Positions 54,126 through 64,000 of a DNA stretch of 64,000 nucleotides are shown piece after piece. The position numbers and the translations under genes were made by a program. The notes under the pieces were generated by a model. That model worked only from the letters and a program-made list of their open reading frames with translations. It did no database searches and was not told where the DNA came from. Within the stretch, counting starts at the first letter, position 1; the number at the start of each line of letters is the position of its first letter. Source of the stretch: Amycolatopsis taiwanensis DSM 45107 (GTDB lineage Bacteria; Actinomycetota; Actinomycetes; Mycobacteriales; Pseudonocardiaceae); NCBI RefSeq assembly GCF_000519205.1, contig NZ_JAFB01000019.1, positions 62,001 to 126,000 on the forward strand, read 5' to 3'.

Positions 54126-55130
54126 CTACTCGGTCTTCCGCTCGGTGGACGACTCGTCCTGAGTCGACACCGCCGCCTTCGGTTCCGACGAGCCGGAGTC
54201 GTCCGCCTCGTCGGACGTGGTCGCTTCCGCGGAGTCTTGCTTGCCTCGCAAGGATTCCGGTGTTTCGCGCGGTCCCCGCCGCCGGGCCAGCACTATGTAG
54301 GCGACAGCGCTGGCGCACACGAGCAGCGCGACCCACACGTTGACCCGCACGCCCAGCACATGAGTCGCGTCGTCGGTGCGCATGAGTTCGATCCAGAACC
54401 GCCCGAGCGTGTAGCCGGCGACGTACAGCGCGAACGCGCGGCCGTGGCCCAGCTTGAACCGGCGGTCCGCCCACACCACGAGCCCGGCGATGGCCAGGTT
54501 CCACAGCAGCTCGTAGAGGAAGGTCGGGTGGACGGGGCTGTCCTGCAACGGGATGTGGCCGAACGCCACCCCGGTCGGGCCCTGGTCCGGGATCGACGGG
54601 TTGTTCGGGTCGAACCGCTGGTAGATCTCCAGTCCCCAGGGCAGGGTGGTATGCGCGCCGTAGAGTTCCTGGTTGAAGTAGTTGCCGATCCGGCCGATGG
54701 CCTGCGCGGTCACGATGCCCGGGGCGATCGCGTCGGCCATCGCGGGCAGCGGAATGCCCTTGCGGCGGCAGCCGATCCACGCGCCGACGCCGCCCAGCGC
54801 GATCGCGCCCCAGATGCCGAGCCCGCCGTCCCAGATGAACAGCGCCTGGACCGGGTTCTTGCCCGGGCCGAAGTACCGCCACCAGTCCGTGATGACGTGG
54901 TAGAGCCGCCCGCCGACCAGGCCGAACGGGACCGCGAAGATGGCGATGTCGACGACGGTGTTCTTGGCCCCGCCACGCTGCACCCAGCGCCGCTCGCCCC
55001 ACCAGATCGCGAGGATGATGCCGGCGATGATGCACAGCGCATAGGCCCGGATGGGGATCGGCCCGAGATACCAGACCCCACGCTCCGGGCTGGGGATGGT
55101 GGCAAGGAACACAGCCGAGGCGGAATTCAC
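54126..55130 (-). CDS. lgt: prolipoprotein diacylglyceryl transferase
   Basis: A 334-residue, seven-helix membrane enzyme that adds a diacylglyceryl group to lipobox Cys, the first step of lipoprotein maturation (and it will act on the BtuF-type lipoprotein and others). The family signature is in GRIGNYFNQELYG near residues 147-159, with PFGLVGGRLYHV and HPTFLYE. A long, charged, disordered C-terminal tail (~60 residues, ending TQDESSTERKTE) is typical of actinobacterial Lgt. GTG 55130 is preferred; GTG 55139 is also in frame. The gene is convergent with the SDR gene. Confidence 0.92.
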   Translation of the reverse strand: MNSASAVFLATIPSPERGVWYLGPIPIRAYALCIIAGIILAIWWGERRWVQRGGAKNTVVDIAIFAVPFGLVGGRLYHVITDWWRYFGPGKNPVQALFIWDGGLGIWGAIALGGVGAWIGCRRKGIPLPAMADAIAPGIVTAQAIGRIGNYFNQELYGAHTTLPWGLEIYQRFDPNNPSIPDQGPTGVAFGHIPLQDSPVHPTFLYELLWNLAIAGLVVWADRRFKLGHGRAFALYVAGYTLGRFWIELMRTDDATHVLGVRVNVWVALLVCASAVAYIVLARRRGPRETPESLRGKQDSAEATTSDEADDSGSSEPKAAVSTQDESSTERKTE

Positions 55131-55253
55131 ACGGGCCACCGTAACGTGCCGAGCGTCTCGCGCCCACACCAGGACCGTAACGGCCGCGCGGAGCGCATCA
55201 ATTGAGGGTGCTGGTGGGAGACGGGTGGGAATGGTGGCACCAGTCCGTTACGG

Positions 55254-55427
55254 TCAGTTCGACGCACCCCCGTTCAGCGTGGCCGAACCGATCGCGAGCA
55301 CGCAGCCCACCGCGAAGATCGCGGTCAGCCAGACCGGGCCCCCGCGCAGGAAGTTCCACCCCGCGGCGATGGCCATGAGCACCGCCATGATGATGTTCCG
55401 GACCTGCAGGGGCGTTGGTTTGGCCAT
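55254..55427 (-). CDS. 57-residue small membrane protein
   Basis: ATG 55427 to TGA 55254-55256: MAKPTPLQVRNIIMAVLMAI, then AAGWNFLRGGPVWLTAIFAV and GCVLAIGSATLNGGASN. Two short hydrophobic helices joined by a WNFLRGGP turn. It lies 123 bp upstream of lgt on the same strand and 46 bp downstream of the Uma2 gene. I do not recognise the family, but the codon pattern and location between conserved genes support it. Confidence 0.6.
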   Translation of the reverse strand: MAKPTPLQVRNIIMAVLMAIAAGWNFLRGGPVWLTAIFAVGCVLAIGSATLNGGASN

Positions 55428-55473
55428 GCCGTCAGCCTCGCACGACGGCTCGGGAGACCGACGCCGGGGCAGC

Positions 55474-56034
55474 CTAGGTGAGGTCGACCGTGGCGGCGAA
55501 CGGCCGGTCCACCGTCAGCTTGCCGGCCTCGCTCCTGGCGATCTCGCGAAACTCGCCGTCAGACAGTTCGAAGAGAATCGCCTCGACGGGGTCCGTGGCC
55601 GGATCCACCCGCAGGTAGTAGGAAATGCGAGCCTCGGCGTACAACTGGGCCTTGAGCGAACGGTCGAACACCTTGGTGGACGGAGACTCGATCTCCGCAG
55701 CCAGCAGCACATCTGGCCCGGAGTAGTACAGGACATCGACATCCGGGCAGGTGACCACGACCAAATCCGGGATGAGTAGTCGATCCTCCCCCAACCGCAC
55801 ATTGACGCCGAGCAACATCTCCGTTCCGGCCGGAACGGCATCGCGCAGACCATACAACTTTCCGAGCAGGCGCTGGTGCCGCGACGTCGGCGCAGGGCTC
55901 ACCAGAAGAGCCCCATCCAGGAGTTCGACCCGGTCGCCGTTGTCATCGGGCAACGCGAGGACTTCGTCGACGGTCCACGGGTCGCGATGCTTGGGCACGA
56001 CGTAGTCGACTTCCGCCTCAACGGAAGCAGCCAT
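55474..56034 (-). CDS. Uma2 family (DUF820) putative endonuclease
   Basis: A 186-residue protein of the Uma2 family with the PD-(D/E)XK fold: start WTVDEVLALPDDNGDRVELLDG, catalytic-site-like Asp in LLIPDLVVV and Glu-Ile-Glu in LLAAEIESPS, then KAQLYAEARISYYLRV. Uma2 proteins are widespread in cyanobacteria and actinobacteria; their function is unproven. The last ~20 residues (TVDRPFAATVDLT) are normal. ATG 56034 is chosen (second ATG not present). Neighbours are unrelated, so it may be a mobile accessory gene. Confidence 0.82.
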   Translation of the reverse strand: MAASVEAEVDYVVPKHRDPWTVDEVLALPDDNGDRVELLDGALLVSPAPTSRHQRLLGKLYGLRDAVPAGTEMLLGVNVRLGEDRLLIPDLVVVTCPDVDVLYYSGPDVLLAAEIESPSTKVFDRSLKAQLYAEARISYYLRVDPATDPVEAILFELSDGEFREIARSEAGKLTVDRPFAATVDLT

Positions 56035-56189
56035 CCCGCTTCACCTCCAACCGGCCCGAGTACCGCCTGCAACCGCCAGTGTGACACATGGATCCTCCAT
56101 CTCCAGGGGAACATGTGATCACGATGGCAGCCACCGCGGACACTCTCCGTGGTGGTCGCATCCTGCCGCGGTCCCGCACGCTGCGGAGG

Positions 56190-56312
56190 TCAGACACCGT
56201 CCAGCGGCATCAGCACCCGCCTGCGGGCGTGCTCTTCGGCTTCTTGGGGCAAGGCGTCGGCACCAGACGCCACGACGCGCAGGTACATCGCGGTGACGAT
56301 GAGCGAGATCAT
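56190..56312 (-). CDS. 40-residue hypothetical peptide
   Basis: ATG 56312 to TGA 56190-56192, MISLIVTAMYLRVVASGADA, then LPQEAEEHARRRVLMPLDGV. A hydrophobic start followed by a charged helix. It lies 45 bp after the trpA stop on the same strand, in a 323-bp spacer that otherwise shows no gene. Weak evidence: no SD is obvious and no homolog is known to me. Confidence 0.3.
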   Translation of the reverse strand: MISLIVTAMYLRVVASGADALPQEAEEHARRRVLMPLDGV

Positions 56313-56357
56313 GGCCTGATCAGGAACGGGGGTGAGGGGAAGGCGGCCGGCGCCGGA

Positions 56358-57209
56358 TCAGGCGCCGCCCACCGGCTCGCGCACGCCCTTCGCCAGTTCG
56401 GCGGTCAGCGCCCGGACCGCCTCGGCGCCCTCGGCCGCCTTGGTGACCAGCGCGGAGCCGACGATCACCGCGTCCGCGAACCCGGCGACCTCGGCCGCCT
56501 GCTCCCGCGAGCGCACGCCGAGCCCGACGCCGATCGGCAGGTCAGTGTGTGCCCGGGTGCGGCGAACCAGTTCCGCCGCGCCCGCGCCGACCACCTCGCG
56601 CGCGCCCGTCACGCCCATCACCGCGGTCGCGTAGACGAATCCCGAGGACGCCCGCACCGTGAGATCGATTCGTTGCTCCGACGAGGACGGCGCCACCAGG
56701 AAGATCCGGTCCAGCCCGTGCCGCCGCGACGCGTCGACCCAGTCGGCCCCTTCCTCGGGGATCAGGTCCGGGGTGATCATGCCCAGCCCGCCGGCGGCGG
56801 CCAGGTCCCGCGCGAACGCCTCGACCCCGTAGCGGCGCACCGGGTTCCAGTAGGTCATCACGACCGCCTTGCCACCGCGCGCGGCGACCGACTCGACGGT
56901 CTCGAAGACGTGCCGGAGCCGGAAGCCGGCTCGCAACGCCGTGTCACCGGCGAGCTGGATGGTCGGACCATCCATCACCGGGTCCGAGTACGGCACGCCG
57001 ACCTCGACCAGGTCCGCCCCACCGTCGAGCATCGCGGCGAAGGCGTCCTTCGACCGCTTCAGCTCCGGGTAGCCGGCGGGCAGGTAGCCGACCAGCGCGG
57101 CGCGCCCCTCGCTCCGGGTCCGCGCGAACAGGCCGTCCAGACCGTCCGCTTTCCCGGCACTGTCGGCACTGCCAGCGCTGTTAATGGAAGCCGCAGGCGT
57201 CGCTGTCAC
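56358..57209 (-). CDS. trpA: tryptophan synthase alpha subunit
   Basis: A 283-residue TIM-barrel that cleaves indole-3-glycerol phosphate to indole, channelled to TrpB. The active-site Glu lies in [20 protein letters not shown]; Asp in [10 protein letters not shown]... is followed by [13 protein letters not shown]. The stop of trpB overlaps the trpA start (GTGA at 57206-57209). N-terminal Ser/Ala/Gly-rich extension ([20 protein letters not shown]) of about 20 residues is unusual. Confidence 0.94.
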   Translation of the reverse strand: MTATPAASINSAGSADSAGKADGLDGLFARTRSEGRAALVGYLPAGYPELKRSKDAFAAMLDGGADLVEVGVPYSDPVMDGPTIQLAGDTALRAGFRLRHVFETVESVAARGGKAVVMTYWNPVRRYGVEAFARDLAAAGGLGMITPDLIPEEGADWVDASRRHGLDRIFLVAPSSSEQRIDLTVRASSGFVYATAVMGVTGAREVVGAGAAELVRRTRAHTDLPIGVGLGVRSREQAAEVAGFADAVIVGSALVTKAAEGAEAVRALTAELAKGVREPVGGA

Positions 57210-58465
57210 TGCCCCACCAATCCGAAGTACTTCGCCGCGGTGTCCATGTCCTTGTCGCCACGGCCGGACAGGTTCACCAGGATGAGCGCCTCGCGCCCGA
57301 GTTCGCGTCCCAGCTGGATCGCCCCGGCCAGCGCATGCGCGGACTCGATCGCCGGGATGATGCCCTCGGTGCGCGACAGCAGCCGCAGCGCGTCCATCGC
57401 CTCGGCGTCGGTGATCGGCCGGTATTCGGCGCGCCCGCTGTCCTTGAGCCAGGCGTGCTCGGGGCCCACGCCGGGATAGTCGAGCCCGGCGGAGATCGAG
57501 TGCGACTCGATGGTCTGGCCGTCCTCGTCCTGCAGCAGGTACGACAACGCGCCGTGCAGGTTGCCCGGCGTGCCCGTGGTCAGGGTGGCGCCGTGACGGC
57601 CGGTCTCCAAGCCCTCGCCGCCCGGCTCGAAACCGACCAGCCGCACGTCGGGGTCATCGATGAAGCCGTGGAAGATGCCGATCGCGTTGGATCCGCCACC
57701 CACACAGGCGGCGACCGCGTCCGGCAGCCGGCCGGTCTGCTCCAGTACCTGCTGGCGTGCCTCTTCACCGATCACCTTGTGGAAGTTACGCACCATCATC
57801 GGGAACGGGTACGGACCGGCGGCCGTGCCGAAGAGGTAATGGGTGGTTTCGGAGTTGGTGACCCAGTCCCGCAGGGCCTCGTTGATCGCGTCCTTGAGCG
57901 TGCGCGAGCCGGTCTTGACCGGCACGACCTCCGCGCCGAGCAGCTGCATCCGGGCCACGTTCAGCGCCTGCCGCTCGGTGTCCACCTCACCCATGTAGAC
58001 CACGCACTCCAGGCCGAGCAGTGCGCATGCGGTGGCCGTGGCGACCCCGTGCTGGCCCGCGCCGGTTTCCGCGATCACCCGCTTCTTGCCCATGCGCTTG
58101 GTGAGCAGCGCCTGGCCCAGCACGTTGTTGATCTTGTGAGAGCCGGTGTGGTTGAGGTCCTCGCGCTTGAGGAAGATCCGCGCGCCGCCGGCGTGCTCGC
58201 CGAATCGCGGCGCCTCGGTGAGCAGGGACGGCCGGCCCGCGTAGTCCCGCAGCAGGCGCCGGAACTCGTTGACGAAGTCCGGGTCCACCCGGGCCTTGTC
58301 GTACTCGCCTGCCACCTCGTCGACGACGCCGATCAGCGCCTCCGGCATGAACCGGCCGCCGAAGGGGCCCCAGTACCCGCGTTCGTCGGGGTCGTGCACG
58401 TCGTGCTGCTGGTCGGTCTGCGGCAAATCCTCGCGCACCACCGGGCGCGCGCTGCGATCGTCCAT
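57206..58465 (-). CDS. trpB: tryptophan synthase beta subunit
   Basis: A 419-residue PLP enzyme joining indole to serine. The Schiff-base Lys is in [10 protein letters not shown], the phosphate loop is GGGSNAIG, and [10 protein letters not shown] is present. ATG 58465 ([13 protein letters not shown]) is preferred; GTG 58501 also fits and would overlap trpC by 22 bp. GAGGGAG lies about 10-11 bases upstream of ATG 58465. The operon order is trpE-membrane protein-trpC-trpB-trpA. Confidence 0.94.
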   Translation of the reverse strand: MDDRSARPVVREDLPQTDQQHDVHDPDERGYWGPFGGRFMPEALIGVVDEVAGEYDKARVDPDFVNEFRRLLRDYAGRPSLLTEAPRFGEHAGGARIFLKREDLNHTGSHKINNVLGQALLTKRMGKKRVIAETGAGQHGVATATACALLGLECVVYMGEVDTERQALNVARMQLLGAEVVPVKTGSRTLKDAINEALRDWVTNSETTHYLFGTAAGPYPFPMMVRNFHKVIGEEARQQVLEQTGRLPDAVAACVGGGSNAIGIFHGFIDDPDVRLVGFEPGGEGLETGRHGATLTTGTPGNLHGALSYLLQDEDGQTIESHSISAGLDYPGVGPEHAWLKDSGRAEYRPITDAEAMDALRLLSRTEGIIPAIESAHALAGAIQLGRELGREALILVNLSGRGDKDMDTAAKYFGLVGQ

Positions 58466-58479
58466 CGGTTGCGGCTCCC

Positions 58480-59289
58480 TCACCGGCTTGGCCGCGGACA
58501 CGCGGGATGCGAACCCGCGGTGACCAGCTTGGTCAGGGCGCCCTTCGGGTCGCCGGAGGCGACCAGGCCCTCGCCCACCAGCACGGCGTCGGCACCGTGA
58601 CCGGCATAAGCCATCAGGTCACCCGGTCCGCGGACCCCGGACTCGGCGATCTTCGTCACGTCGAAGGGCAGCCCGGGCGCAAGCCGCGCGAACACGTCGC
58701 GGTCCACTTCCAGGGTGTGCAGGTTACGGGCGTTGATGCCGATCACCTGCGCGCCCGCCTCCAGTGCGCGATCGGCCTCCTCGGCGTTGTGCACCTCGAC
58801 CAGCGCGGTCATGCCGAGCGACTCGACCCGGTCCAGCAGGCCGACGAGTGCGTTCTGCTCCAGCGCGGCGACGATCAGCAGCACCAGGTCGGCGCCGGCC
58901 TCGCGGGCCTCGTGCACCTGGTAGGGGGTCACGACGAAGTCCTTGCGCAGCAGCGGAATGTCGACCGCGGCCCGCACCGCCTTCAGGTCGTCCAGCGAAC
59001 CACCGAACCGCCGTCCCTCGGTGAGCACGCTGATCGCCCGGGCGCCCGCGTCCTCGTAGTCCTTGGCCAGGGAGGCCGGGTCGGCGATGTTCGCCAGCGG
59101 GCCCTTCGACGGGCTGCGGCGCTTGATCTCGGCGATCACGCCGATCGACGACTCACGCAGCACACTCTTGGCGTCCCGGGGCGCGGGAGCCTTCGCGGCG
59201 CGGCGCTTCAGCTCGTCGAACGGGAGCGCCTTCTCCCGCTCGGCGAGGTCGGCGCGCACACCCGCGACGATTTCTTCGAGAACGCTCAC
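58480..59289 (-). CDS. trpC: indole-3-glycerol-phosphate synthase
   Basis: A 269-residue TIM-barrel (CdRP to IGP). The catalytic Lys and Glu are in [16 protein letters not shown] and [17 protein letters not shown]; the phosphate site is GINARNLHT with ESGVR. GTG 59289 has AAAGG 5 bases upstream; an in-frame GTG at 59295 is also possible. No separate trpF is visible here, as in other actinobacteria where PriA or another enzyme supplies the isomerase step. Confidence 0.95.
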   Translation of the reverse strand: MSVLEEIVAGVRADLAEREKALPFDELKRRAAKAPAPRDAKSVLRESSIGVIAEIKRRSPSKGPLANIADPASLAKDYEDAGARAISVLTEGRRFGGSLDDLKAVRAAVDIPLLRKDFVVTPYQVHEAREAGADLVLLIVAALEQNALVGLLDRVESLGMTALVEVHNAEEADRALEAGAQVIGINARNLHTLEVDRDVFARLAPGLPFDVTKIAESGVRGPGDLMAYAGHGADAVLVGEGLVASGDPKGALTKLVTAGSHPACPRPSR

Positions 59290-59380
59290 AAACACCTTTC
59301 CCTTCCCGCAGAAAAGATGCTAACCCTCGCCCCGAGCCGGACCCGTCTCGGGTCGAAGAAGCCTTAACCAGCACGGAAAA

Positions 59381-59929
59381 CTACCGATCGGTAGTGGGAT
59401 CTTCGCCCTCCGACAGTGCCTCCCACAACTCGGCGTCCGCATCCCGCGCGGGCTTTTTCACGCTGGGTGCCGAATACTGTGCACCCAGTCGCGGCATCAC
59501 CCTTGCATACCTGACGCCCAGCAACCCGCCGGCGATGACGAGAATTCCCGCCAGCAGGGCCAGACCGCGTCCGGTGACGATCTCCGTCACCGGTGCACCC
59601 GTTGGGTAACCGCTCCAGTGCGCACCGTCAACGGCGACCCAGCACATGGCGGCGCCGGCGGCGACCAGCACGACCGAGAGCACCCGGCGCGCCCAGCCAC
59701 CGGTCGCGACCATCCCCGCCACCCCGGCGAGCGCGAGCACGGCCAGCGGGACCAGCGCGCTGGCGACCTGGTCGCCGATCCGGGTGTCCAGCACGATTCC
59801 GCGGATCCCGGCGTCCCGGGTCTGCGCGGTCCACACCAGACGCGAGGAGCCCCACAGCAGCGCCGCACCGAGTAGCAACGCTGCCGTGATGGTCCACAAT
59901 GGACGCTTATGAGACGCTGGCGATGTCAT
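59381..59929 (-). CDS. TIGR02234-type Trp-biosynthesis-associated membrane protein
   Basis: A 182-residue protein with about four membrane helices ([75 protein letters not shown]). It belongs to the actinobacterial family always found in the trp operon; its role is unknown. The start overlaps the trpE stop by 23 bp. ATG 59929 is chosen. A 91-bp spacer separates it from trpC. Confidence 0.85.
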   Translation of the reverse strand: MTSPASHKRPLWTITAALLLGAALLWGSSRLVWTAQTRDAGIRGIVLDTRIGDQVASALVPLAVLALAGVAGMVATGGWARRVLSVVLVAAGAAMCWVAVDGAHWSGYPTGAPVTEIVTGRGLALLAGILVIAGGLLGVRYARVMPRLGAQYSAPSVKKPARDADAELWEALSEGEDPTTDR

Positions 59930-61487
59930 CACTGGGATCCAGCTCCCGCGCCGGGGCCATGGTCTGTGCGGCGGCGACCGCCGAAAGCACCGTGCGGGCC
60001 TTGTTGAGGCATTCGTTGTCTTCGTAGTCCGGTAGAGAGTCGGCGACCACGCCACCACCGGCCTGGACGTAGGCGGTGCCGTCGGAGACCAGCGCGGTGC
60101 GGATCGCGATCGCGGTGTCGGCGTCCCCGGCGAAGTCCAGGTAGCCGACTATGCCACCGTAGAGGCCACGGCGCACCGGCTCAAGTTCCTCGATCAACTC
60201 CATCGCGCGCACCTTGGGCGCCCCCGACAGCGTACCGGCCGGGAAGCAGGCCGTCACCGCGTCGAACGCCGTGCGATCCGCACGCAGCTCGCCGGTGACA
60301 GTGGACACGATGTGCATCACGTGGCTGTATCGCTCGACGGAGAAGAAGTCGACCACCCGCACGGTACCCGGCTTGCACACCTTGCCCAGATCGTTGCGGC
60401 CCAGGTCCACCAGCATCAGATGCTCGGCGCGTTCCTTCTCGTCGGCGAGCAGGTCCTTGGCCAGCTGCGCGTCCTCGTCCGGATCCGCCCCCCGCCACCG
60501 GGTTCCCGCGATCGGGTGCGTGGTCGCCCGGCCGCCCCGAACCGTCACCAGCGCCTCCGGGCTGGAGCCGACGATGTCGAATCCCTCCAGGCGCAGCAGG
60601 TACATGTAGGGGCTGGGATTGGAGGTGCGCAACACCCGGTAGATGTCCAGCGCGTCGGCGTCTGTGGCCATTTCGAACCGTTGTGAGGGAACGACCTGGA
60701 ACGCCTCCCCCGCCTTGATCGCCTCCACCGCCGTCAGCACGGCGGCGTGGTAGTCGTCCTTGGCGCGGTGGCGCACGAACTCCGGCGCCGGGCGCGCGAA
60801 CACGGCCGTCGTCGACGGGGCCGGGGCGCCGAGCCGCTCGGTCATCTCCGCCAGCCGGCGGACCGCGTCGTCGTAGGCGGCGTCCACCCGCTCGGGCGAG
60901 TCGTCCCAGTTCACCGCGTTGGCGATCAACGTCACCGTGCCCTCGTGGTGATCGAAGGCGGCCAGGTCCGTGGCCAGCAGCATGGTCAGCTCGGGGATGT
61001 CGAGATCCTTCTCGGCCAGCTCCGGCAACCGCTCCAACCACCGCACCGCGTCGTAGCCGACGTAGCCGACCATGCCGCCGGTCAGCGGCGGCATGCCCGG
61101 CAGCGGCTCGGTATGCAGCAGCGCCACCGTCTCCCGCAGCACCGACAGCGGATCGCCCTCGGTGGGCAGGCCCACCGGCGGGCTGCCCACCCACACCGCG
61201 CGACCGTCACGGACGGTCAGCGCCGCCGGGCTGCGTACCCCCACGAACGACCATCGCGACCACGTCTGGCCGTTCTCCGCCGACTCCAGCAGAAACGTTC
61301 CCGGCCGGTCCGCGGCGAGCTTGCGGTAGACCCCGACCGGGGTCTCCCCGTCCGCGAGCAGCCGCCGAACCACCGGAATCACCCGGCGCCCTTCGGCGAG
61401 TGCGCGGAACTCTTCCCGGGTCGGGCTCGCCGAGCCGAGACCACCGGCGCCGGTATGTGCGGAAGGGACACTGACCATGGCCGTCAT
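59907..61487 (-). CDS. trpE: anthranilate synthase component I
   Basis: A 526-residue chorismate-binding enzyme. Feedback and active-site regions visible: [87 protein letters not shown], and C-terminal [34 protein letters not shown] 61487 is chosen; an upstream frame to 61667 has no family support. No Trp-rich leader peptide was found. It is divergent from a TetR gene 115 bp away. The amidotransferase (trpG) is not in the window. Confidence 0.95.
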   Translation of the reverse strand: MTAMVSVPSAHTGAGGLGSASPTREEFRALAEGRRVIPVVRRLLADGETPVGVYRKLAADRPGTFLLESAENGQTWSRWSFVGVRSPAALTVRDGRAVWVGSPPVGLPTEGDPLSVLRETVALLHTEPLPGMPPLTGGMVGYVGYDAVRWLERLPELAEKDLDIPELTMLLATDLAAFDHHEGTVTLIANAVNWDDSPERVDAAYDDAVRRLAEMTERLGAPAPSTTAVFARPAPEFVRHRAKDDYHAAVLTAVEAIKAGEAFQVVPSQRFEMATDADALDIYRVLRTSNPSPYMYLLRLEGFDIVGSSPEALVTVRGGRATTHPIAGTRWRGADPDEDAQLAKDLLADEKERAEHLMLVDLGRNDLGKVCKPGTVRVVDFFSVERYSHVMHIVSTVTGELRADRTAFDAVTACFPAGTLSGAPKVRAMELIEELEPVRRGLYGGIVGYLDFAGDADTAIAIRTALVSDGTAYVQAGGGVVADSLPDYEDNECLNKARTVLSAVAAAQTMAPARELDPSDDIASVS

Positions 61488-61564
61488 TGTGCCGTTCCCG
61501 GCACACGCCGGTGCAGGCAGTGTTGTCAGGGGGTTCCGCGTGGGGGACCCGAGGCCGCCACACA

Positions 61565-61582
61565 ATTCAGGTTGCGTTGAAT
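61565..61582. promoter_or_regulatory. candidate TetR operator between trpE and the TetR gene
   Basis: ATTCAGGTTGCGTTGAAT has 5-bp inverted arms (ATTCA / TGAAT) with an 8-bp spacer. It lies in the 115-bp region between the divergent trpE and TetR starts, 20 bp before the TetR start. Could serve for TetR autoregulation or trpE control; only the dyad is seen. Confidence 0.35.
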
Positions 61583-61602
61583 GCGGTGCGAAGATTGCGA
61601 AC

Positions 61603-62232
61603 ATGAGCACTGCCGACCAGAGCCCGGCGGCCCGGCGGCGGGGACGTCGCCCGGCCGGCCAGGACACCCGCGCCGCCCTGTTGACGGCGGCCCGTGACGT
61701 GTTCGCCGAAAGCGGCTACGAAGGCGCCACGGTCCGCGCCATCGCCGCCCGCGCGGGGGTGGACGCGGCCATGGTCAACCACTGGTTCGGCGGCAAGGAA
61801 GGGCTGTTCGCCCAGGCGGTGCTGAAGCTCCCGTTCGATCCCCAGATCATGGTCACTACCCTGCTCGAGGGCGGTCTCGACGGCCTCGGCGCGCGGGTGG
61901 TCCGGCAGTTCGTCACCACCTGGGACGCGACCTCCGGCGGCACGTTCCCGGCGCTGGTCCGCAGCCTGGCCAGCCACGACCAGGCCGCGGCCGGCCTGCG
62001 CGACTTCCTGGTCAAGCACATCCTCGGTCACATCGTGGACCGGATCCAGGCGGACGAACCGCACCTGCGGACCAACCTCTGCGCGTCACAGCTCATCGGC
62101 ATCGGCATGGCCCGCTACGTGGCGAAGTTCGACCCGTTCGCCTCCGCCGACGTGGAAACCTTGGTCGCCGCGATCGGGCCGACCCTGCAGCGCTACCTCA
62201 CCGGCGATCTCGGCCTCACCGATCAGCCCTGA
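61603..62232 (+). CDS. TetR family transcriptional regulator
   Basis: A 209-residue repressor. [51 protein letters not shown] (residues ~20-70). The C-terminal ligand domain is helical with no known effector. It begins [20 protein letters not shown] with ATG 61603; no SD is visible. The gene is divergent from trpE and converges on hisI with a 17-bp overlap. It could regulate trpE, itself or a distant gene. Confidence 0.88.
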   Translation: MSTADQSPAARRRGRRPAGQDTRAALLTAARDVFAESGYEGATVRAIAARAGVDAAMVNHWFGGKEGLFAQAVLKLPFDPQIMVTTLLEGGLDGLGARVVRQFVTTWDATSGGTFPALVRSLASHDQAAAGLRDFLVKHILGHIVDRIQADEPHLRTNLCASQLIGIGMARYVAKFDPFASADVETLVAAIGPTLQRYLTGDLGLTDQP

Positions 62233-62611
62233 GCTCCGCAACGCCCGGATCGGCGACCGTTGGGTGGTCGGCGAGCAGGAGTCGCTCGTCGCTGTCGAAA
62301 CAGCTGCGGGTGCCGGTGTGGCAGGCGGGCCCGGTCTGGTCGACCCGTACCAGGACCGTGTCGGCGTCGCAGTCGAGACGCACCTCGCGCACGTGTTGCG
62401 TGTGCCCGGAAGTTTCGCCCTTGACCCACAATTCCTTGCGGCTGCGCGAATAATAGGTGCCGCGGCGCGTGGTCAGCGTCCGCTCCAGCGCCTCGTCGTT
62501 CATCCAGGCCACCATCAGCACGTCCGAAGTGGCGTGATCGACGACGACGGCGCAGACCAGCCCGTCGGCGTTCCGCTTGAGCCGGGCGGAAAGTGCGGGA
62601 TCGAGACTCAC
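62216..62611 (-). CDS. hisI: phosphoribosyl-AMP cyclohydrolase
   Basis: A 131-residue zinc/magnesium hydrolase that opens the adenine ring of PR-AMP in histidine synthesis. Seen: [36 protein letters not shown], and the metal site DCDADT with the Cys set [11 protein letters not shown] 62611 overlaps the hisF stop (ATGA). It is the single-domain form (no HisE). The end overlaps the TetR gene. Confidence 0.95.
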   Translation of the reverse strand: MSLDPALSARLKRNADGLVCAVVVDHATSDVLMVAWMNDEALERTLTTRRGTYYSRSRKELWVKGETSGHTQHVREVRLDCDADTVLVRVDQTGPACHTGTRSCFDSDERLLLADHPTVADPGVAELRADR

Positions 62612-63381
62612 CGGACCGCCACCCCGCCGGCCCGCAGCGCGTCCTTGACCTCGCCGATCTTCAACTGTCCGAAGTGGAACACACTGGCCGCGAGCACCGC
62701 GTCGGCACCCGCGCGGACCGCGGGCAGGAAGTGGCCGGGCTCGCCCGCGCCCCCGCTGGCGATCACCGGCACGGTGACCGCCTTGCGGACCAGGCCGATC
62801 AACTCGAGGTCGAAGCCGGACTTGGTGCCGTCGGCGTCCATCGAGTTGAGCAGGATCTCGCCGACTCCGAGTTCCTCACCGCGCGCGGCCCACTCGACCG
62901 CGTCGATGCCGGTGCCCCGGCGACCGCCGTGGGTGGTCACCTCGAATCCGGAGGGTGTCGGCCGGCCACCTTCGGGGACCCGCCGTGCGTCCACCGAGAG
63001 CACGATGCACTGCGCGCCGAACCGGCGGGAAGCCTCGCCGAGGAACTCCGGCCGCGCGATCGCGGCGGTGTTGATGCTCACCTTGTCCGCACCCGCCCGC
63101 AGCAGGCGGTCGACGTCCTCACAGGTGCGGACGCCACCGCCCACGGTCAACGGGATGAACACCTGCTCGGCCGTGCGCCGGACCACGTCGTAGGTGGTCT
63201 CGCGGTTGCCCGAGGACGCCGTGACGTCGAGGAAGGTCAACTCGTCGGCGCCTTCGGCGTCGTAGGCGCGCGCCAGTTCCACCGGGTCGCCCGCGTCACG
63301 CAGGTCGGTGAAGTTCACGCCCTTCACCACCCGGCCGGCGTCGACATCCAGACAGGGAATCACCCGTACCGCTACACCCAT
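62608..63381 (-). CDS. hisF: imidazole glycerol phosphate synthase cyclase subunit
   Basis: A 257-residue TIM-barrel. The key catalytic Asp residues are in [17 protein letters not shown] (Asp11-type) and SVDARR; the phosphate loops are GGGVRT and GGAGEPGHF. With HisH (outside the window) it makes imidazole glycerol phosphate and AICAR. ATG 63381 is the correct start ([14 protein letters not shown]); a long upstream frame is spurious. Confidence 0.96.
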   Translation of the reverse strand: MGVAVRVIPCLDVDAGRVVKGVNFTDLRDAGDPVELARAYDAEGADELTFLDVTASSGNRETTYDVVRRTAEQVFIPLTVGGGVRTCEDVDRLLRAGADKVSINTAAIARPEFLGEASRRFGAQCIVLSVDARRVPEGGRPTPSGFEVTTHGGRRGTGIDAVEWAARGEELGVGEILLNSMDADGTKSGFDLELIGLVRKAVTVPVIASGGAGEPGHFLPAVRAGADAVLAASVFHFGQLKIGEVKDALRAGGVAVR

Positions 63382-63503
63382 ATGACCAGCGTACTGGGGT
63401 CGTTCAGAAGCCTGTGTTCCTGCTTCGTCGACCGCGTGTTCCGAAAACGCCGCATACTTCGCCGTGTCGCGCGGTAATCGGGTCGGCCGCCGTAGGGTCG
63501 CGG

Positions 63504-64000
63504 TATGTGGTGGGGTCTGGCCTGCGCGCTGTTCGCGGCGTGCGCCTACGGTGTCGCCTCGGTGCTGCAGGCGGTCGCGGCACGCTCGGTGGCGAGCACC
63601 GAGCACGGCGTCGACCCACGGCTGCTGGTGCGCGTGTTCAAGCAGTGGCGGTACATACTCGGCGTGGGCATGGACACGCTCGGCTTCGTCGCGCAACTCG
63701 CCGCGTTGCGGGTACTCCCGTTGTTCGTTGTGCAGGCCGCTCTCGCCGCGAGCCTGGCGGTGACTGCGGTGACGACGCTGGGGATCGGCGCGTCACTGAG
63801 CCGTCGCGAATGGACGGCCGTCGCCGCGGTTTGTGTGGGACTCGCGCTACTCGGTCTCTCGGCGGAGAGCGAGGGTTCCCACCCGGTCGGCCTGCCGTTC
63901 CACATTGGACTCCTGGTGGCCGCCCTGGTGCTGGGCGCCTGCGGCATGCTCGCCGGACGAGCGCCCGCGCCATTGCGTAGCCCGGCCCTCGGCCTGGTGG
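63504..64000 (+). CDS. DMT-like membrane protein (truncated by the window end)
   Basis: ATG 63504 opens a frame that runs off the window. The visible ~165 residues contain five hydrophobic segments ([94 protein letters not shown]). The layout resembles NIPA/EamA-like DMT proteins found in many actinobacteria. The gene is divergent from hisF; function unknown. Confidence 0.75.

Noticed and set aside
61488..61602. Trp leader peptide and attenuator for trpE
   Set aside because: No short frame with adjacent Trp codons and no mutually exclusive stem set was found in the 115-bp region between trpE and the TetR gene.

Overview
This is a contiguous 64 kb piece of a high-GC actinobacterial chromosome, most likely from the Pseudonocardiales (Amycolatopsis-like). 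The evidence is mixed but consistent: GTG starts and start/stop overlaps are frequent, LexA boxes have the actinobacterial form GAAC-N4-GTTC, and there are mycothiol-linked and F420-type enzymes, a type VII secretion substrate of EspC type, and mycobacterium-like synteny (Sdh1 operon with an Rv0250c-type gene; Rv2175c-type gene divergent from a PknL-type kinase near aroG; DUF3046-recA-recX). No phage, plasmid, complete insertion sequence, CRISPR array, tRNA or rRNA was seen.

Layout. 1-1.9 kb: end of a glutamate ABC transporter (binding protein, hairpin, two permeases). 2-5.9 kb: Sdh1-type succinate dehydrogenase operon on the minus strand. 6-8.3 kb: KDPG aldolase and a lipase-maturation-factor-like membrane protein. 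8.3-10.8 kb: recX, recA with a LexA box, a DUF3046 gene and a 40-residue membrane peptide. 11-15.6 kb: Lhr-like helicase interrupted in frame by a palindromic repeat. 15.7-20.8 kb: deformylase, VOC protein, an SOS-type pair (HEPN protein plus DinB/maleylpyruvate-isomerase-fold protein), YbaK-type deacylase, acetyltransferase, EamA exporter. 21-28.4 kb: DUF885 protein, metF, a PAS-ANTAR regulator, a SBF-like transporter divergent from a LysR regulator, an AraC regulator and a PIG-L deacetylase. 28.4-32 kb: prenyl synthase and crtI, then an F420-type oxidoreductase. 32-39.5 kb: Rv2175c-type regulator, PASTA kinase, WS/DGAT acyltransferase, 2H phosphoesterase, VOC plus AraC pair, aroG. 39.5-46.5 kb: secreted peptidase, gltD, gltB. 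46.8-50 kb: cobalamin riboswitch and a B12-type ABC importer. 50-53.2 kb: a three-gene type VII secretion-associated cassette. 53.3-64 kb: SDR, lgt, small membrane protein, Uma2 protein, trpA-trpB-trpC-membrane protein-trpE, a TetR regulator, hisI-hisF and a membrane protein cut by the window end.

The most unusual signal is a dispersed element of about 155-170 bp (called element A here), present four times (8.9, 18.7, 31.0 and 48.1 kb). Three copies encode a 52-57 residue peptide ending in a conserved RPVDTIAVARKLAEEL-like tail. Each copy ends in a Shine-Dalgarno-like GGAGGA or AAGGA and lands on an ATGA or GTGA, so the peptide stop overlaps the next start codon. Short direct repeats flank three copies (12 bp at 18.7 kb, 6 bp at 8.9 and 48.1 kb). 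It looks like a mobile mini-gene that inserts at start codons and carries its own ribosome-binding site. Two or three other repeat families (palindromic REP-like, B and C) are also scattered between genes; one REP copy lies inside element A copy 1 and another inside the lhr gene.

Functionally the window is mostly core metabolism: nitrogen assimilation (gltBD, glutamate uptake), respiration (Sdh1), aromatic and histidine biosynthesis (aroG, trp, his), one-carbon metabolism (metF), DNA repair (recA, recX, lhr) and envelope biogenesis (lgt). Accessory regions are the secretion cassette, the truncated carotenoid locus and the repeat-rich intergenic zones.
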